A stretch of DNA of 64,000 nt from CAZTTH01 sp964615975 (GTDB taxonomy: Bacteria > Verrucomicrobiota > Lentisphaeria > JABSQK01 > JAJFLO01), in contig CAZTTH010000008.1 of NCBI GenBank assembly GCA_964615975.1, positions 41,122 through 105,121 on the forward strand. Reading direction: 5' to 3'. The translations under genes were made by a program, and so were the position numbers. Below the pieces are notes generated by a model. The model made no database searches. It was not told the origin of the DNA and was given only the letters and a program-made list of their open reading frames with translations. Below, piece after piece: positions 15,718-25,049 of the stretch; the stretch's first letter is position 1, and each line of letters opens with the position of its first letter.

Positions 15718-18393
15718 ATGGAAAATCAGTCTGAAAAATTACCCGAATCGCATGCGGAAAATAACTCACACAGCGAATCCCAAAAAGGGGTTAATGTGGG
15801 AGCTCTGGCAGGTTCTCCGATTGGGGAGAATCAATCCGCGGGAGGCGGATTGGCAAATCCATCCGCGAATGAAGCTAATGCGGTATATGACCAAAGCAGC
15901 ATCACCGTATTGGAGGGATTGGAAGGGGTGCGTATGCGTCCTAGTATGTATATTGGCGACACTGCGGATCGTGGCTTGCATCATCTGGTGTATGAAGTCG
16001 TCGACAACAGTATCGATGAAGCGTTGGCCGGTTACTGCAAAAATGTCGATGTCTACATTCATGTCGATAATAGTATAACGGTAAACGACGATGGCCGCGG
16101 CATTCCCGTTGATATCCATGCCGGACAAGGTCTGCCTGCTGTTGAAGTGGTTCTCACCTTTCTCCATGCCGGCGGCAAGTTCGACCACAAATCATACAAG
16201 GTTTCCGGCGGGTTGCATGGTGTCGGGGTTTCTTGTGTCAATGCCTTGAGCGAATGGCTGGAAGTCGAAGTCCGACGCGGCGGCAGTGTATATCATATGC
16301 GTTTTGAGCGCGGTAAAACGGTCATGCCCCTCACCCGGGTGCGTCCGGCGACCGATACCGGCACCGAGATTACCTTTAAACCCGACCCCACTATTTTTAC
16401 CGCCCATGAGTATAAATGGGATATTCTTGCCACGCGCATGCGTGAACTGGCTTTTTTGAACAAGGGCGTGGCCATTACCCTTACTGATGAACGACCCGTG
16501 GAAGGTGTGCGAAAAGACCGCTTTATTTATGAAGGCGGAATTGTCGAATTTGTCCGCCATCTCAACGCCGGTAAACAGCCATTGCATAACATCATTTATT
16601 TCTACGCCGAAAAGGACAATGTGATTGTGGAAGCGGCGATGCAATACAATGATGGCTTCAGCGAAACCATTTTCTGTTATGCCAATAACATCAATACCAT
16701 CGAAGGCGGAACACATCTCACCGGCTTTCAAAAAGCAATCACCCGGACCATCAATGTCTATCTGAAGACTGTGCCTGCCTTCAAGAATGAAGCGCCGGTC
16801 ACGGGCAGTGACGTGCGTGAAGGACTTGCCTGTGTCATCAGCATCAAGTTGCCCGACCCTCAATTTGAAGGTCAGACCAAAACCAAGTTGGGCAATAGTG
16901 ATATCGCCGGCATAGTCGAACAGGCTGTTAACGAGAAATTGTCAACATTTTTTGAGGAAAATCCCCAGGAAACCCGAAAAATTCTGGAAAAAACACTGCT
17001 CTCTGCCCGTGCCCGGGAAGCCGCAAAAAAAGCACGTGAACTGACCCAGCGCAAAGGCGCGCTTGACGGTCATTCCTTGCCCGGTAAGTTGGCGGATTGT
17101 TCCGAGCGTGATCCCGCTAAATGTGAGGTTTATATTGTCGAGGGCGACTCCGCAGGCGGCTCGGCGAAACAAGGCCGCGACAGCCGTTTTCAAGCGATTT
17201 TACCGATTCGCGGCAAACTCCTGAATGTCGAAAAGGCGCGCTTGGACAAATTATTGAAGAACACTGAAATTCAAGCTCTGATAACAGCGATCGGTTGCGG
17301 TATCGGCGCCGATGAAATAGACATCAGCAAGACCCGATATCGCCGCATTATTATCATGACCGATGCTGATGTTGATGGTTCGCATATCCGCACCTTGTTG
17401 TTAACCTTTTTCTTCCGTCACATGAAGGCGCTCATCGAACAGGGCTACATCTTCATTGCCAAACCGCCCTTGTTCAAGATCAAGCGCAAAAAGCATGAAC
17501 AATATGTTGAAACAGAAGAACAGCTGGATACTTACTTGTTTGAAAACGGATTGGATAATTTCATCGTGAAACGTGCGGGCAATGATGAAACGATCACGCT
17601 AGAAACCATCAAAGCTCTCCAGGCAATCGTCAAGGAAGTGAAACACCTGGCCACTAGTTTGATCCGTCATGGCATTGATCCGGAAAATTATATTCGTCAA
17701 ATCCATCCCGAAACCAAGGCCTTTCCCATCGCCCGCTTAACTTATAGAGAGTCAGGTGGAGAATTGCAGGAAACTTATATATACTCGGATGCGGATGAAG
17801 CCAGATTGATTGAAGAACTTTGTGTCACGCGTTCACTGCGTGCGGCAGAAGATGGAGATCCCACCGCCACCATCGCGGATCCCGCAACGAGTACAGCCGC
17901 CGGCGAGAAAGAATCTTCCGAAATTATGGCTTCAGAAGAACCGCAAGTTGAGCCCGAATTAACCTTGCCTTCCGGTACCGAGATCACGCGGATTTATGAG
18001 ACCAAGTCCTTTTCAGAGGTGTGCCGCCGGCTTCAGGAAATCGGCATTGCCGTTGAGGAATTATATGGCGCAGGCAGAGATTTATTCACAATAAGTCGAG
18101 GCCATACCGATGATGAAACGACGGTAACATCAATTATGGAACTTTATGAGGAAATTACCAAAGCAGGACGGCAGGGCATCCAGGTGCAACGCTATAAGGG
18201 GCTTGGGGAAATGAATGCGGATCAGTTATGGGAAACCACCATGGATCCGGATAGTCGCCGGATGATAACGGTAACGATGGATGACGCTTTCCAAGCCGAA
18301 CGCATCTTTACCTTATTGATGGGAGATGATGTTGGTCCGCGCCGGCGTTACATCGAGCAGTATGCAGCTACCGTGAAGGGGTTGGATATTTAA
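15718..18393 (+). CDS. gyrB: DNA gyrase subunit B
   Basis: GHKL ATPase motifs EVVDNSIDEALAG, NDDGRGIPV and GGLHGVGVSCVNALS are followed by the transducer, the Toprim motifs YIVEGDSAGGSAKQG and MTDADVDGSHIRTL, and the C-terminal QRYKGLGEMNADQLWETTMDP. Together with GyrA it introduces negative supercoils. The protein is about 890 residues, longer than the common 640-800. It has roughly 60 extra N-terminal residues of low complexity (Ser/Glu/Gly-rich) before YDQSSITVLEGLEGVRMRPS, and a gammaproteobacterial-like insertion after the Toprim domain that contains an Ala/Glu/Pro-rich linker at about 710-750. An in-frame GTG at 15709 is an alternative start; neither has a clear ribosome binding site. 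gyrA follows after 118 bp. Confidence 0.96.
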   Translation: MENQSEKLPESHAENNSHSESQKGVNVGALAGSPIGENQSAGGGLANPSANEANAVYDQSSITVLEGLEGVRMRPSMYIGDTADRGLHHLVYEVVDNSIDEALAGYCKNVDVYIHVDNSITVNDDGRGIPVDIHAGQGLPAVEVVLTFLHAGGKFDHKSYKVSGGLHGVGVSCVNALSEWLEVEVRRGGSVYHMRFERGKTVMPLTRVRPATDTGTEITFKPDPTIFTAHEYKWDILATRMRELAFLNKGVAITLTDERPVEGVRKDRFIYEGGIVEFVRHLNAGKQPLHNIIYFYAEKDNVIVEAAMQYNDGFSETIFCYANNINTIEGGTHLTGFQKAITRTINVYLKTVPAFKNEAPVTGSDVREGLACVISIKLPDPQFEGQTKTKLGNSDIAGIVEQAVNEKLSTFFEENPQETRKILEKTLLSARAREAAKKARELTQRKGALDGHSLPGKLADCSERDPAKCEVYIVEGDSAGGSAKQGRDSRFQAILPIRGKLLNVEKARLDKLLKNTEIQALITAIGCGIGADEIDISKTRYRRIIIMTDADVDGSHIRTLLLTFFFRHMKALIEQGYIFIAKPPLFKIKRKKHEQYVETEEQLDTYLFENGLDNFIVKRAGNDETITLETIKALQAIVKEVKHLATSLIRHGIDPENYIRQIHPETKAFPIARLTYRESGGELQETYIYSDADEARLIEELCVTRSLRAAEDGDPTATIADPATSTAAGEKESSEIMASEEPQVEPELTLPSGTEITRIYETKSFSEVCRRLQEIGIAVEELYGAGRDLFTISRGHTDDETTVTSIMELYEEITKAGRQGIQVQRYKGLGEMNADQLWETTMDPDSRRMITVTMDDAFQAERIFTLLMGDDVGPRRRYIEQYAATVKGLDI

Positions 18394-18511
18394 TTGGGAA
18401 TTGTCTGGATGATAAATCCGCCCGATGGAATTATTATCCGGGGACGAATACAACATGATGATGCTTATATGTTCATAAGCGCATCTTTATCAAAGAGCGA
18501 AGCAATAATCT

Positions 18512-21097
18512 ATGGCTAACGAACCGGACCACAGCAAAGGCTATATTGACGTCAATATCGAAGATATCATGCATTCGGCATATCTGCAGTATTCGCTGAG
18601 TGTCAATATCGGCCGCGCAATTCCCGATGTCCGTGATGGCTTGAAGCCCGGCAACCGCCGCATTCTCTACGCCATGCGGCAATTGGGACTTACCCATACT
18701 CATGCCTATACCAAATGCGCCAAGGTTGTCGGGGAAGTAATTGGTAATTATCATCCGCATGGAGATCAATCGATTTATGATACCATGGTGCGCATGGCGC
18801 AGGATTTTTCCCAGCGTTATATGCTGATCGATGGGCAGGGAAATTTCGGCAGTATCGATGGCGATGCGGCGGCGGCATATCGCTATACGGAGTGTCGGCT
18901 GAAACGATTGGCGGAAGAATTGTTGACCGATTTGGATAAAGACACGGTTGAGATGATCCCTAATTTCGATGAGAGCCTGCTTGAACCAACCGTATTGCCT
19001 GCCGGTTTTCCCAATCTCCTGGTCAATGGCTCCACTGGTATTGGGGTTGGCATGGCCACCAATATTCCTCCTCACAATCTGGGAGAGGTTATCGACGGCA
19101 TTGTTAAATTGATCGATGAGCCGGCAACCACCTCCAAGGAATTAATGATGTTGATTCAAGGTCCGGACTTTCCCACCGGCGCCATGATTATCGGCCGTCA
19201 GCCAATCATTGATCTATACGAAACCGGACATGGGATCATCAAGGTGCGGGCTAAAGCGACCATTGATGAAACCGAAACTGGTCGTGAACGCATTGTCGTT
19301 ACTGAAATTCCCTATATGGTCAACAAGGAATCATTGCAAAAACGCATTGCTGAATTAGTCAATAAAAAAGTTATTCCCGGCATTTTCGCGATGCGAGATG
19401 AATCGAGCAGCCGGACGGGGATTCGTCTGGTAATCGAAGTCAAGAACAACGAACGTGCGGATATCGTACTTAATCAGCTTTACAAGCATTCACAATTACA
19501 GACCAGTTTTGGCGCCACATTCATGGTCGTCAGTAACAATCGTCCCGTGACCATGAATCTGTCGCAGTTGTTGCAGGCTTACATCGACCACCGCCTGGAA
19601 ATCATTACTCGCCGCTCCCAATTCGAGCTGGAGAAAGCTCAGGCCAAAGCGCATATCCTTGAAGGACTGATCAAAGCTGTTGATAATATCGATATTGTCA
19701 TTGCCATTATCCGAAGTGCCAGGGATCGGGAGGACGCGGCCGGACAGTTGATTATCCGTTTTGAACTATCCCGCAAACAGACCATGGCAATCCTGGAAAT
19801 GCGGCTCCATCAATTGACGAGCCTGGCACGGGAGGAGTTGATCAAGGATTACAATGAGACCATGTCGCGCATTGAGTATTTGAAAAGTCTGTTAGCCACC
19901 AAGGAATTGCGCATTGAGGTGGTTAAGCAGGAATTGATTGATATCAAAAATAAGTATTCCGATCCACGGCGCACTGAAATTATTGCTGCTGAAACCGATA
20001 TCAACATCGAAGATCTTATTACCCGTTCAATCTGTGCCATCACAATTTCCAATACCGGTTACATCAAGCGCCTGCCTTTGGATGAATTCCGCGTTCAACG
20101 GCGCGGCGGTGTTGGCGTCAGTGTCATGCAGACCAAGGAAGATGACTTTGTCCGGCAGGTACTTTCAGCATGTACCCATGATTATATCATGTTCTTTACT
20201 AATAAAGGGTTAATGCATTGGCTCAAGGTTTATGAAATTCCAGAGGGGATGCGCGCGGCGCGCGGCAAGGCAATCGTCAATCTGGTGGGAGTTCAGCAGG
20301 ATGAACAGATTCGTGCACTCATTACGGTTACAGAAGTCGATGTGGATGATCTGTTTATCATCCTTGCCACGCGGCGCGGGATTATCAAAAAGATGAAATT
20401 GTCCCTGTTTCGCAAAATGCGAAAAAAAGGCATTATCGCTGTCACCCTCAAAGAGGGAGATGATGTGATCGATGTCCGCCTGGCTCGTCAGGACGATCAA
20501 GTCATGCTCTTTACATCGTTGGGCAAGGTTTGCCGTTGTCCGATTCGTGAAATTCCCGTAAGATCCCGTATTGGTATTGGAGTGATCGGGATTCGTTTGC
20601 GTGGCGGCGATGAGGTGGTGTCACTCCTGGTGGTAAATCCCGGCGATGAGATTTTAAATATTACCAGCAGGGGCATGGGGAAACGCAGTCAGATCGGTTC
20701 GGGAATAAGCGAAGAAGACGCGGAAATTGGGGGTGGTTATCGCTTGACCCGCCGGGGCGGCACCGGGGTGCGTTCAATGTCATTGCGTGAAGGCGACCGG
20801 GTGATGGGAGCGTCGTTGGTGCAGGCTCATGATGAGTTGATGATTACCACCATGTATGGCAATATAGTCCGTATCAATACCGATGAAATTCGCACCATCG
20901 GGCGCTCTTCCAAAGGAGTCCGGCTCATCAATTTACGCGAAGGCGATACCGTCATGGGCATGGCCATTATCCAGCAGATGGATGATGAAGATGGTCAGGG
21001 AACCAGTGAAGCCGGAGATGACCGCATTGCAGCCGCCTCCGTCCCGCCCGCGCTCCCCCCGGCGACCCCGGAATTGCCCGAACCGGATGAAGATTAA
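18512..21097 (+). CDS. gyrA: DNA gyrase subunit A
   Basis: An 861-residue type IIA topoisomerase A subunit. The winged-helix/tower region includes GLKPGNRRILYAM, the quinolone-binding loop HPHGDQSIYDTMVRMAQ, and the catalytic Tyr125 in AYRYTECRL. The C-terminal beta-pinwheel has the GyrA-box variant QRRGGVG at about residue 529 (consensus QRRGGKG), which marks it as gyrase rather than topoisomerase IV. The position equal to E. coli Ser83 is Gln86 here; the next key acidic residue (Asp90, E. coli Asp87) is kept. The tail is Pro/Glu/Asp-rich. It lies downstream of gyrB and converges with the kinase gene, leaving 5 bp. Confidence 0.97.
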   Translation: MANEPDHSKGYIDVNIEDIMHSAYLQYSLSVNIGRAIPDVRDGLKPGNRRILYAMRQLGLTHTHAYTKCAKVVGEVIGNYHPHGDQSIYDTMVRMAQDFSQRYMLIDGQGNFGSIDGDAAAAYRYTECRLKRLAEELLTDLDKDTVEMIPNFDESLLEPTVLPAGFPNLLVNGSTGIGVGMATNIPPHNLGEVIDGIVKLIDEPATTSKELMMLIQGPDFPTGAMIIGRQPIIDLYETGHGIIKVRAKATIDETETGRERIVVTEIPYMVNKESLQKRIAELVNKKVIPGIFAMRDESSSRTGIRLVIEVKNNERADIVLNQLYKHSQLQTSFGATFMVVSNNRPVTMNLSQLLQAYIDHRLEIITRRSQFELEKAQAKAHILEGLIKAVDNIDIVIAIIRSARDREDAAGQLIIRFELSRKQTMAILEMRLHQLTSLAREELIKDYNETMSRIEYLKSLLATKELRIEVVKQELIDIKNKYSDPRRTEIIAAETDINIEDLITRSICAITISNTGYIKRLPLDEFRVQRRGGVGVSVMQTKEDDFVRQVLSACTHDYIMFFTNKGLMHWLKVYEIPEGMRAARGKAIVNLVGVQQDEQIRALITVTEVDVDDLFIILATRRGIIKKMKLSLFRKMRKKGIIAVTLKEGDDVIDVRLARQDDQVMLFTSLGKVCRCPIREIPVRSRIGIGVIGIRLRGGDEVVSLLVVNPGDEILNITSRGMGKRSQIGSGISEEDAEIGGGYRLTRRGGTGVRSMSLREGDRVMGASLVQAHDELMITTMYGNIVRINTDEIRTIGRSSKGVRLINLREGDTVMGMAIIQQMDDEDGQGTSEAGDDRIAAASVPPALPPATPELPEPDED

Positions 21098-21102
21098 CCG
21101 CA

Positions 21103-23232
21103 TTATTTGGTGAGTGATTTTCTCTCCTCAAGATTGACAACAAGGGTTTTGGATAAATGCGTTGTCGCGGCCGCGGCAGGTTTGATGATCGAGGTGGTTT
21201 TGCTTTGAAATCGCTTCCACCATTGGCTGGCATCATCTTCACTCCAGGGAGTATTTAATTGCAGTCGTTCCAATTCGACCATCAACTCTTTCACATTCGC
21301 AAATCTCATTTCTGGTTGCTTTTGCAGGCATTTCATAATCACGTTTTCCAGATCCTGGTCAAAGTGCTTCTTAAATCGTTGCGATGGGGGTACCGGCGGA
21401 GTTGCGATGTGATGGCGGCAAATATCGACGACAGTCTTGGCGGTGAACACCTCCTGTCCGGTTACCAGCAGATAAGCGGTAGCGCCGAGGGAATAGATAT
21501 CGCTCCGGGGATCGATATTCTCGGGATTGAGGATGGTTTCCGGCGCCAGATATTGCGGGGTGCCGCTGATGATATCCAAGTCTCTTGATGAATTACCGTT
21601 GTCATCCGATGTCGTCATGTTTTCCATCAGACCAAAGTCGAGAACCTTGATAAAATCGTAAATATTTCCACGTTTACCGATAATAATATTCGAGGGCTTG
21701 ATATCGCGATGAACCAGTCCGATTTCATGTGCTTCGGACAGGGAGCCGCAGACTTGTTTGATCATATGAATAACCCGGCCGGGTGGCTGGGCGCCGTCGA
21801 TTTGTACCAAGTCTTTCAGATTAACGCCATCCAGATATTCCATCGCGTAATAAAAAATTCCATCCGGAGTATGGCCGTAATCATAGATTTGAATCGTGTT
21901 GGGATGAACCAGCCGGCTGGTTAGCTGAACCTCCTCTTCGAATCGCTTTATCATGGTCTGGGCGGCATTTCCGGGCAATAGCAGTTTTACCGCGGTGGGG
22001 CGACGCATGAATGCGTGTCGCGCCCGATAAACCGGTCCCATGCCGCCTTCACCAATTTTATATTCGAGTGTGTATTGCCCCAGTTGCCGGGTTTCCATTT
22101 CCGCGGCGTGAATTCTTCGTTGCAGCCTGGATGCCACAATTGAACATATCAGTGTGATACCGGTATAGGATGCCAGCAATCCAAATAATACGCAAAACAG
22201 TCGGCGCATGGTTTTCAATGATTGATAGGCTTCAGCGTACGCGGTTTCGGTGGCGACACCAAAGTCATAGTCATAGAGCCAGGTCCAGGCGCCGATTACC
22301 GGTACCCCCAGATAATTTCGATAACCGTCCACATTTATTCCGGAGTGACCGGACACCGCGCTGGCAGCCATTTCGGTCAATGGCAGATGAGATCGCGGGC
22401 GGGCCGTTTTATATCCGCTTGTCACAGCGCTGCCGGGGTCGCGCAAATCCAGGTTGAGGACTGAGCTTGATTCGGTCATATCCATAAGCAAATCAGCCCT
22501 TTTCAATTCGTCAATAAAGCGGCTTTCCGAAATCATTATTCCTTGCTTGTCGAAGGCGTAGGTTTCGCCGGATTCACCGGAACGGGCAACCGAGAGAATT
22601 CTGGTAAATTCGCTTTCCGGATGGAAGTGAAGTCCTAACACCGCGACAATTTGGCCCGCAGTGTCTTTTATTGGCGTTCCGACCACCATCGACTTGGATT
22701 TTCCCGAGTCTGAGTGAGGAAAACGAGGTATAAACGGAGTGCTTACCAGGGTTCGACCTTCATTGAGAATGGGTTGAATACGATGCAATGCAATTTCATC
22801 TAATTCTTGACCGATGACAAAGTCATTGCTGGCGGCAATAAAACCCCCATTTCTGCCGATGATGCTAAAACTAAAATACTCCATCCGCATCAATTTGGGA
22901 CTTAGGTAATCACGCAGTTGCTGGAGAGCTGTGTTTTGGATCAGGTGTTTATGATCCTTGCGTCCGGTATTTTGTAGCAATTGCGCGACCAACTCGCGAA
23001 CCAGAGGTTCATAGGCAATCGACTCGGCATTACGTTCCTGGCCTTGGTTCCAGATACGCAGTGCTTTGACATTGGCCCTTAATACATCATTTAGGTCCTT
23101 GGTGAGGATTTCCTGGGTTGCCTGTTTCATCAGATTGTCTGCCCGCCATCCAATTAAAATAATTGAGAGGCCGACAATGCTTGGAATCAGTAATGACTCG
23201 ATGCCCGTTAAAAAATGAAATTTTTTTATCAT
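21103..23232 (-). CDS. membrane sensor Ser/Thr protein kinase with Cache-type extracellular domain
   Basis: The 709 residues divide into a first membrane helix (about 12-31), an extracytoplasmic sensor of roughly 300 residues, a second membrane helix (about 342-368) and a Hanks-type kinase domain (about 390-660). The kinase opens YKIGEGGMGPVYRARH with the ATP lysine in AVKLLLPG, and has HRDIKPSNI and the DFG of VLDFGLMEN, GTPQYLAPE and DIYSLGATAYLLVTG: all catalytic residues are present. The sensor has features of double-Cache domains (VLGLHFHPESEF, ESGETYAFDKQGIMI, VPVIGAWTWLYDYDFGVATE), so it probably binds a small molecule. Cache sensors are usual on histidine kinases and chemoreceptors; on a Ser/Thr kinase they are less common. 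Target unknown; no phosphatase gene nearby. Confidence 0.88.
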   Translation of the reverse strand: MIKKFHFLTGIESLLIPSIVGLSIILIGWRADNLMKQATQEILTKDLNDVLRANVKALRIWNQGQERNAESIAYEPLVRELVAQLLQNTGRKDHKHLIQNTALQQLRDYLSPKLMRMEYFSFSIIGRNGGFIAASNDFVIGQELDEIALHRIQPILNEGRTLVSTPFIPRFPHSDSGKSKSMVVGTPIKDTAGQIVAVLGLHFHPESEFTRILSVARSGESGETYAFDKQGIMISESRFIDELKRADLLMDMTESSSVLNLDLRDPGSAVTSGYKTARPRSHLPLTEMAASAVSGHSGINVDGYRNYLGVPVIGAWTWLYDYDFGVATETAYAEAYQSLKTMRRLFCVLFGLLASYTGITLICSIVASRLQRRIHAAEMETRQLGQYTLEYKIGEGGMGPVYRARHAFMRRPTAVKLLLPGNAAQTMIKRFEEEVQLTSRLVHPNTIQIYDYGHTPDGIFYYAMEYLDGVNLKDLVQIDGAQPPGRVIHMIKQVCGSLSEAHEIGLVHRDIKPSNIIIGKRGNIYDFIKVLDFGLMENMTTSDDNGNSSRDLDIISGTPQYLAPETILNPENIDPRSDIYSLGATAYLLVTGQEVFTAKTVVDICRHHIATPPVPPSQRFKKHFDQDLENVIMKCLQKQPEMRFANVKELMVELERLQLNTPWSEDDASQWWKRFQSKTTSIIKPAAAATTHLSKTLVVNLEERKSLTK

Positions 23233-23518
23233 AACACAGATTAATCAATTAAATTTTCTCTACTGACAGTACTATATAACCTTGTGGTGATGGAAGTTAC
23301 TGGGCTGGATGCCACGCAATACAAAAATGGACAAGCACGATAGTATTATTAATGTCATTATGGCCATGTCAAGATTAGTTATGATCGACCTGGTGTCCAC
23401 GGTAGCGAGAGCAGCAGATTGGCACTACGATATGAGATTAATTGAATCCTCGCGATCCTGCAGGTATGATGTCGGTCGCAAGCCAATGAAAAAAACTTCA
23501 TTATCACCAATATAAATC

Positions 23519-24268
23519 GTGTTGACTGAATCACACATACAACATAACCCATTTCAAATTACCATTGATGGTCCAGCTGCATCCGGGAAAAGCACTGCCG
23601 CCAGGATACTGGCAGGGAAGCTTGGCGTTTATTATATCAATACCGGTGAAATGTATCGGGCGGTTACCTGGTTCATTTTGCAGGCGGGAATCGATCCGGG
23701 TCATTCGCCGTCTCAAGTCATTGAACTATTGTCTCAACTCAATTTAAGTTTTCGCGTTAACACCAGTGGTAACGCAAGGGAAAATGGAATACAACTCTAC
23801 TTCAACGATCAACCTGTGGACATTCAAGCGATTCGTGATCCGGATGTGACGCGTTACGTCAGTCAGCTCGCTGCCATTTCTGAAGTTCGAGAGCGGCTGG
23901 TGAGCTATCAACGACAGGCAGCGCAATTGGGGACGATAGTCATGGAGGGACGGGATATTGGAACCGTGGTGTTTCCCGAGGCCAGGGTAAAATTTTTTGT
24001 CACCGCCAGTCCGGAGGTTCGCGCGCGGCGCCGACTGGCACAATCCGGAGAAGTGAAGGAGGGCGCTACCCTGCAATCGGTTATTGATGATATTACCCGT
24101 CGCGACCATCTTGATTGTACCCGTGCCATCGCTCCCTTGTGTCCGGCCGCGGATGCAGTGATCATCGATACGTCACAGCTTTCGCTGGCGAAAACCGTTG
24201 ATGCGATGATTGCGCATCTCACCGATATAGGGATCTATGAGGATCGGTGTATTGCTCAGGATGAGTGA
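23519..24268 (+). CDS. cmk: cytidylate kinase
   Basis: A 249-residue nucleoside monophosphate kinase. The P-loop GPAASGKST lies at residues 18-26; NTGEMYRAVTW and MEGRDIGTVVFP are the CMP-binding motifs, and SPEVRARRRL lies in the lid. It phosphorylates CMP and dCMP. Translation starts at GTG; no good ribosome binding site is visible. In many genomes cmk is next to rpsA or aroA; here it is followed by a 780-bp non-coding stretch and rarA. Confidence 0.94.
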   Translation: MLTESHIQHNPFQITIDGPAASGKSTAARILAGKLGVYYINTGEMYRAVTWFILQAGIDPGHSPSQVIELLSQLNLSFRVNTSGNARENGIQLYFNDQPVDIQAIRDPDVTRYVSQLAAISEVRERLVSYQRQAAQLGTIVMEGRDIGTVVFPEARVKFFVTASPEVRARRRLAQSGEVKEGATLQSVIDDITRRDHLDCTRAIAPLCPAADAVIIDTSQLSLAKTVDAMIAHLTDIGIYEDRCIAQDE

Positions 24269-24642
24269 AAAAGATTTTACTTTTCCAATTGCTTTGGAGA
24301 CAGTCAATTTTTATAGTACCCAAGTCTACGGACGATGTGGGTGTTCATTATGAAAATAGCAATTGGGAAATATGGTGTAATTGGATCGTGAGTTATTCAT
24401 GTATAGTTGTAATCGGTAATAAGGTATTAATGGGTATAATGGGAATAATTATGCTCTCTTTGGAATCGATTCAAATGTTGGTATTGAGGATGAGAAGGAG
24501 TATGGATTGCATAACTGAATGTGTTTTTAGGGCATTCATGCCTTTAAAGCGTTTGGTTTTTGAATTTCACAACGGATACAATTGTGTCTGCGATATTGTG
24601 AATAATTGGCTTCGGTTGTTGTTGCTTCCACTTTATCAGGAT
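24269..24642. other. non-coding stretch after cmk
   Basis: AT-rich sequence with an open frame on the plus strand, but its translation is rich in Trp, Cys, Met and Ile, has no family features and lacks a ribosome binding site, so I do not call a gene. It leads into the structured segment at 24643. Confidence 0.5.
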
Positions 24643-24831
24643 GGGGGTAGAAATGCAGACTCCGAGTGGGCGGCGAAACCAGCTTTCGCCCAAAATGCTC
24701 ACTTAGTGAAGTCCACCGTCTGTATTATCCCAATGGAGCAAAAATTTTGTTCCTGGGATGAAGGGTATTGGCAGCAACTGCAGCTTTGTCCAATCGGTCA
24801 TCCACGGTTATTTCCGGGGTAAATTGCCCCC
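24643..24831 (+). ncRNA. candidate structured RNA (6S-like?) upstream of rarA-ygfA
   Basis: A 189-nt segment closed by GGGGGT (24643) and GCCCCC (24826-24831). Inside, CCGAGTGG (24662-24669) can pair with CCACGG (24802-24807) with a two-base bulge. A hairpin sits at 24668-24691 (GGCGAAA with TTTCGCC), and a long central hairpin at 24728-24758 (TCCCA, then GGAGCAAA, paired with TTTTGTTCC, TGGGA). TTGGCAG at 24768 pairs locally with CTGC and CCAA. Size, rod-like pairing and position ahead of rarA and the 5-formyl-THF cyclo-ligase gene, a common neighbour of 6S RNA in other bacteria, suggest 6S RNA. I do not see a decisive sequence signature, and some of the listed stems exclude one another. Confidence 0.3.
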
Positions 24832-25049
24832 TCTTAATCACCGCCACTTCTGCCAACTTTGTCTTCAACACGATCTTGCCTGTTGTTATTCTCCCAATCG
24901 GGTCATTAATAGTCCAACCTTCTCATCGTTCTTAAATGAATTGATTCATCGTCGTGATGACGAATGAAGAGGTAAGGATAATAAAATCGACAACCCCTTC
25001 GGGGTATCCGTTAATCGATTATCCAAAGTATTTGGGAGGATGAATTAAC
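24832..25049. other. leader region of rarA
   Basis: No gene is visible. It contains a short stable hairpin, ACCCC-TTC-GGGGT, near 24992-25004 and ends with GGGAGG about ten bases before the rarA start codon. Confidence 0.4.

Noticed and set aside
23309..23515. 68-codon frame ahead of cmk
   Set aside because: It has no ribosome binding site or conserved features, and its composition is that of spacer DNA.
24265..24822. 185-codon plus-strand frame after cmk
   Set aside because: Composition is unlike a protein, it has no ribosome binding site, and it crosses the structured segment at 24643-24831.
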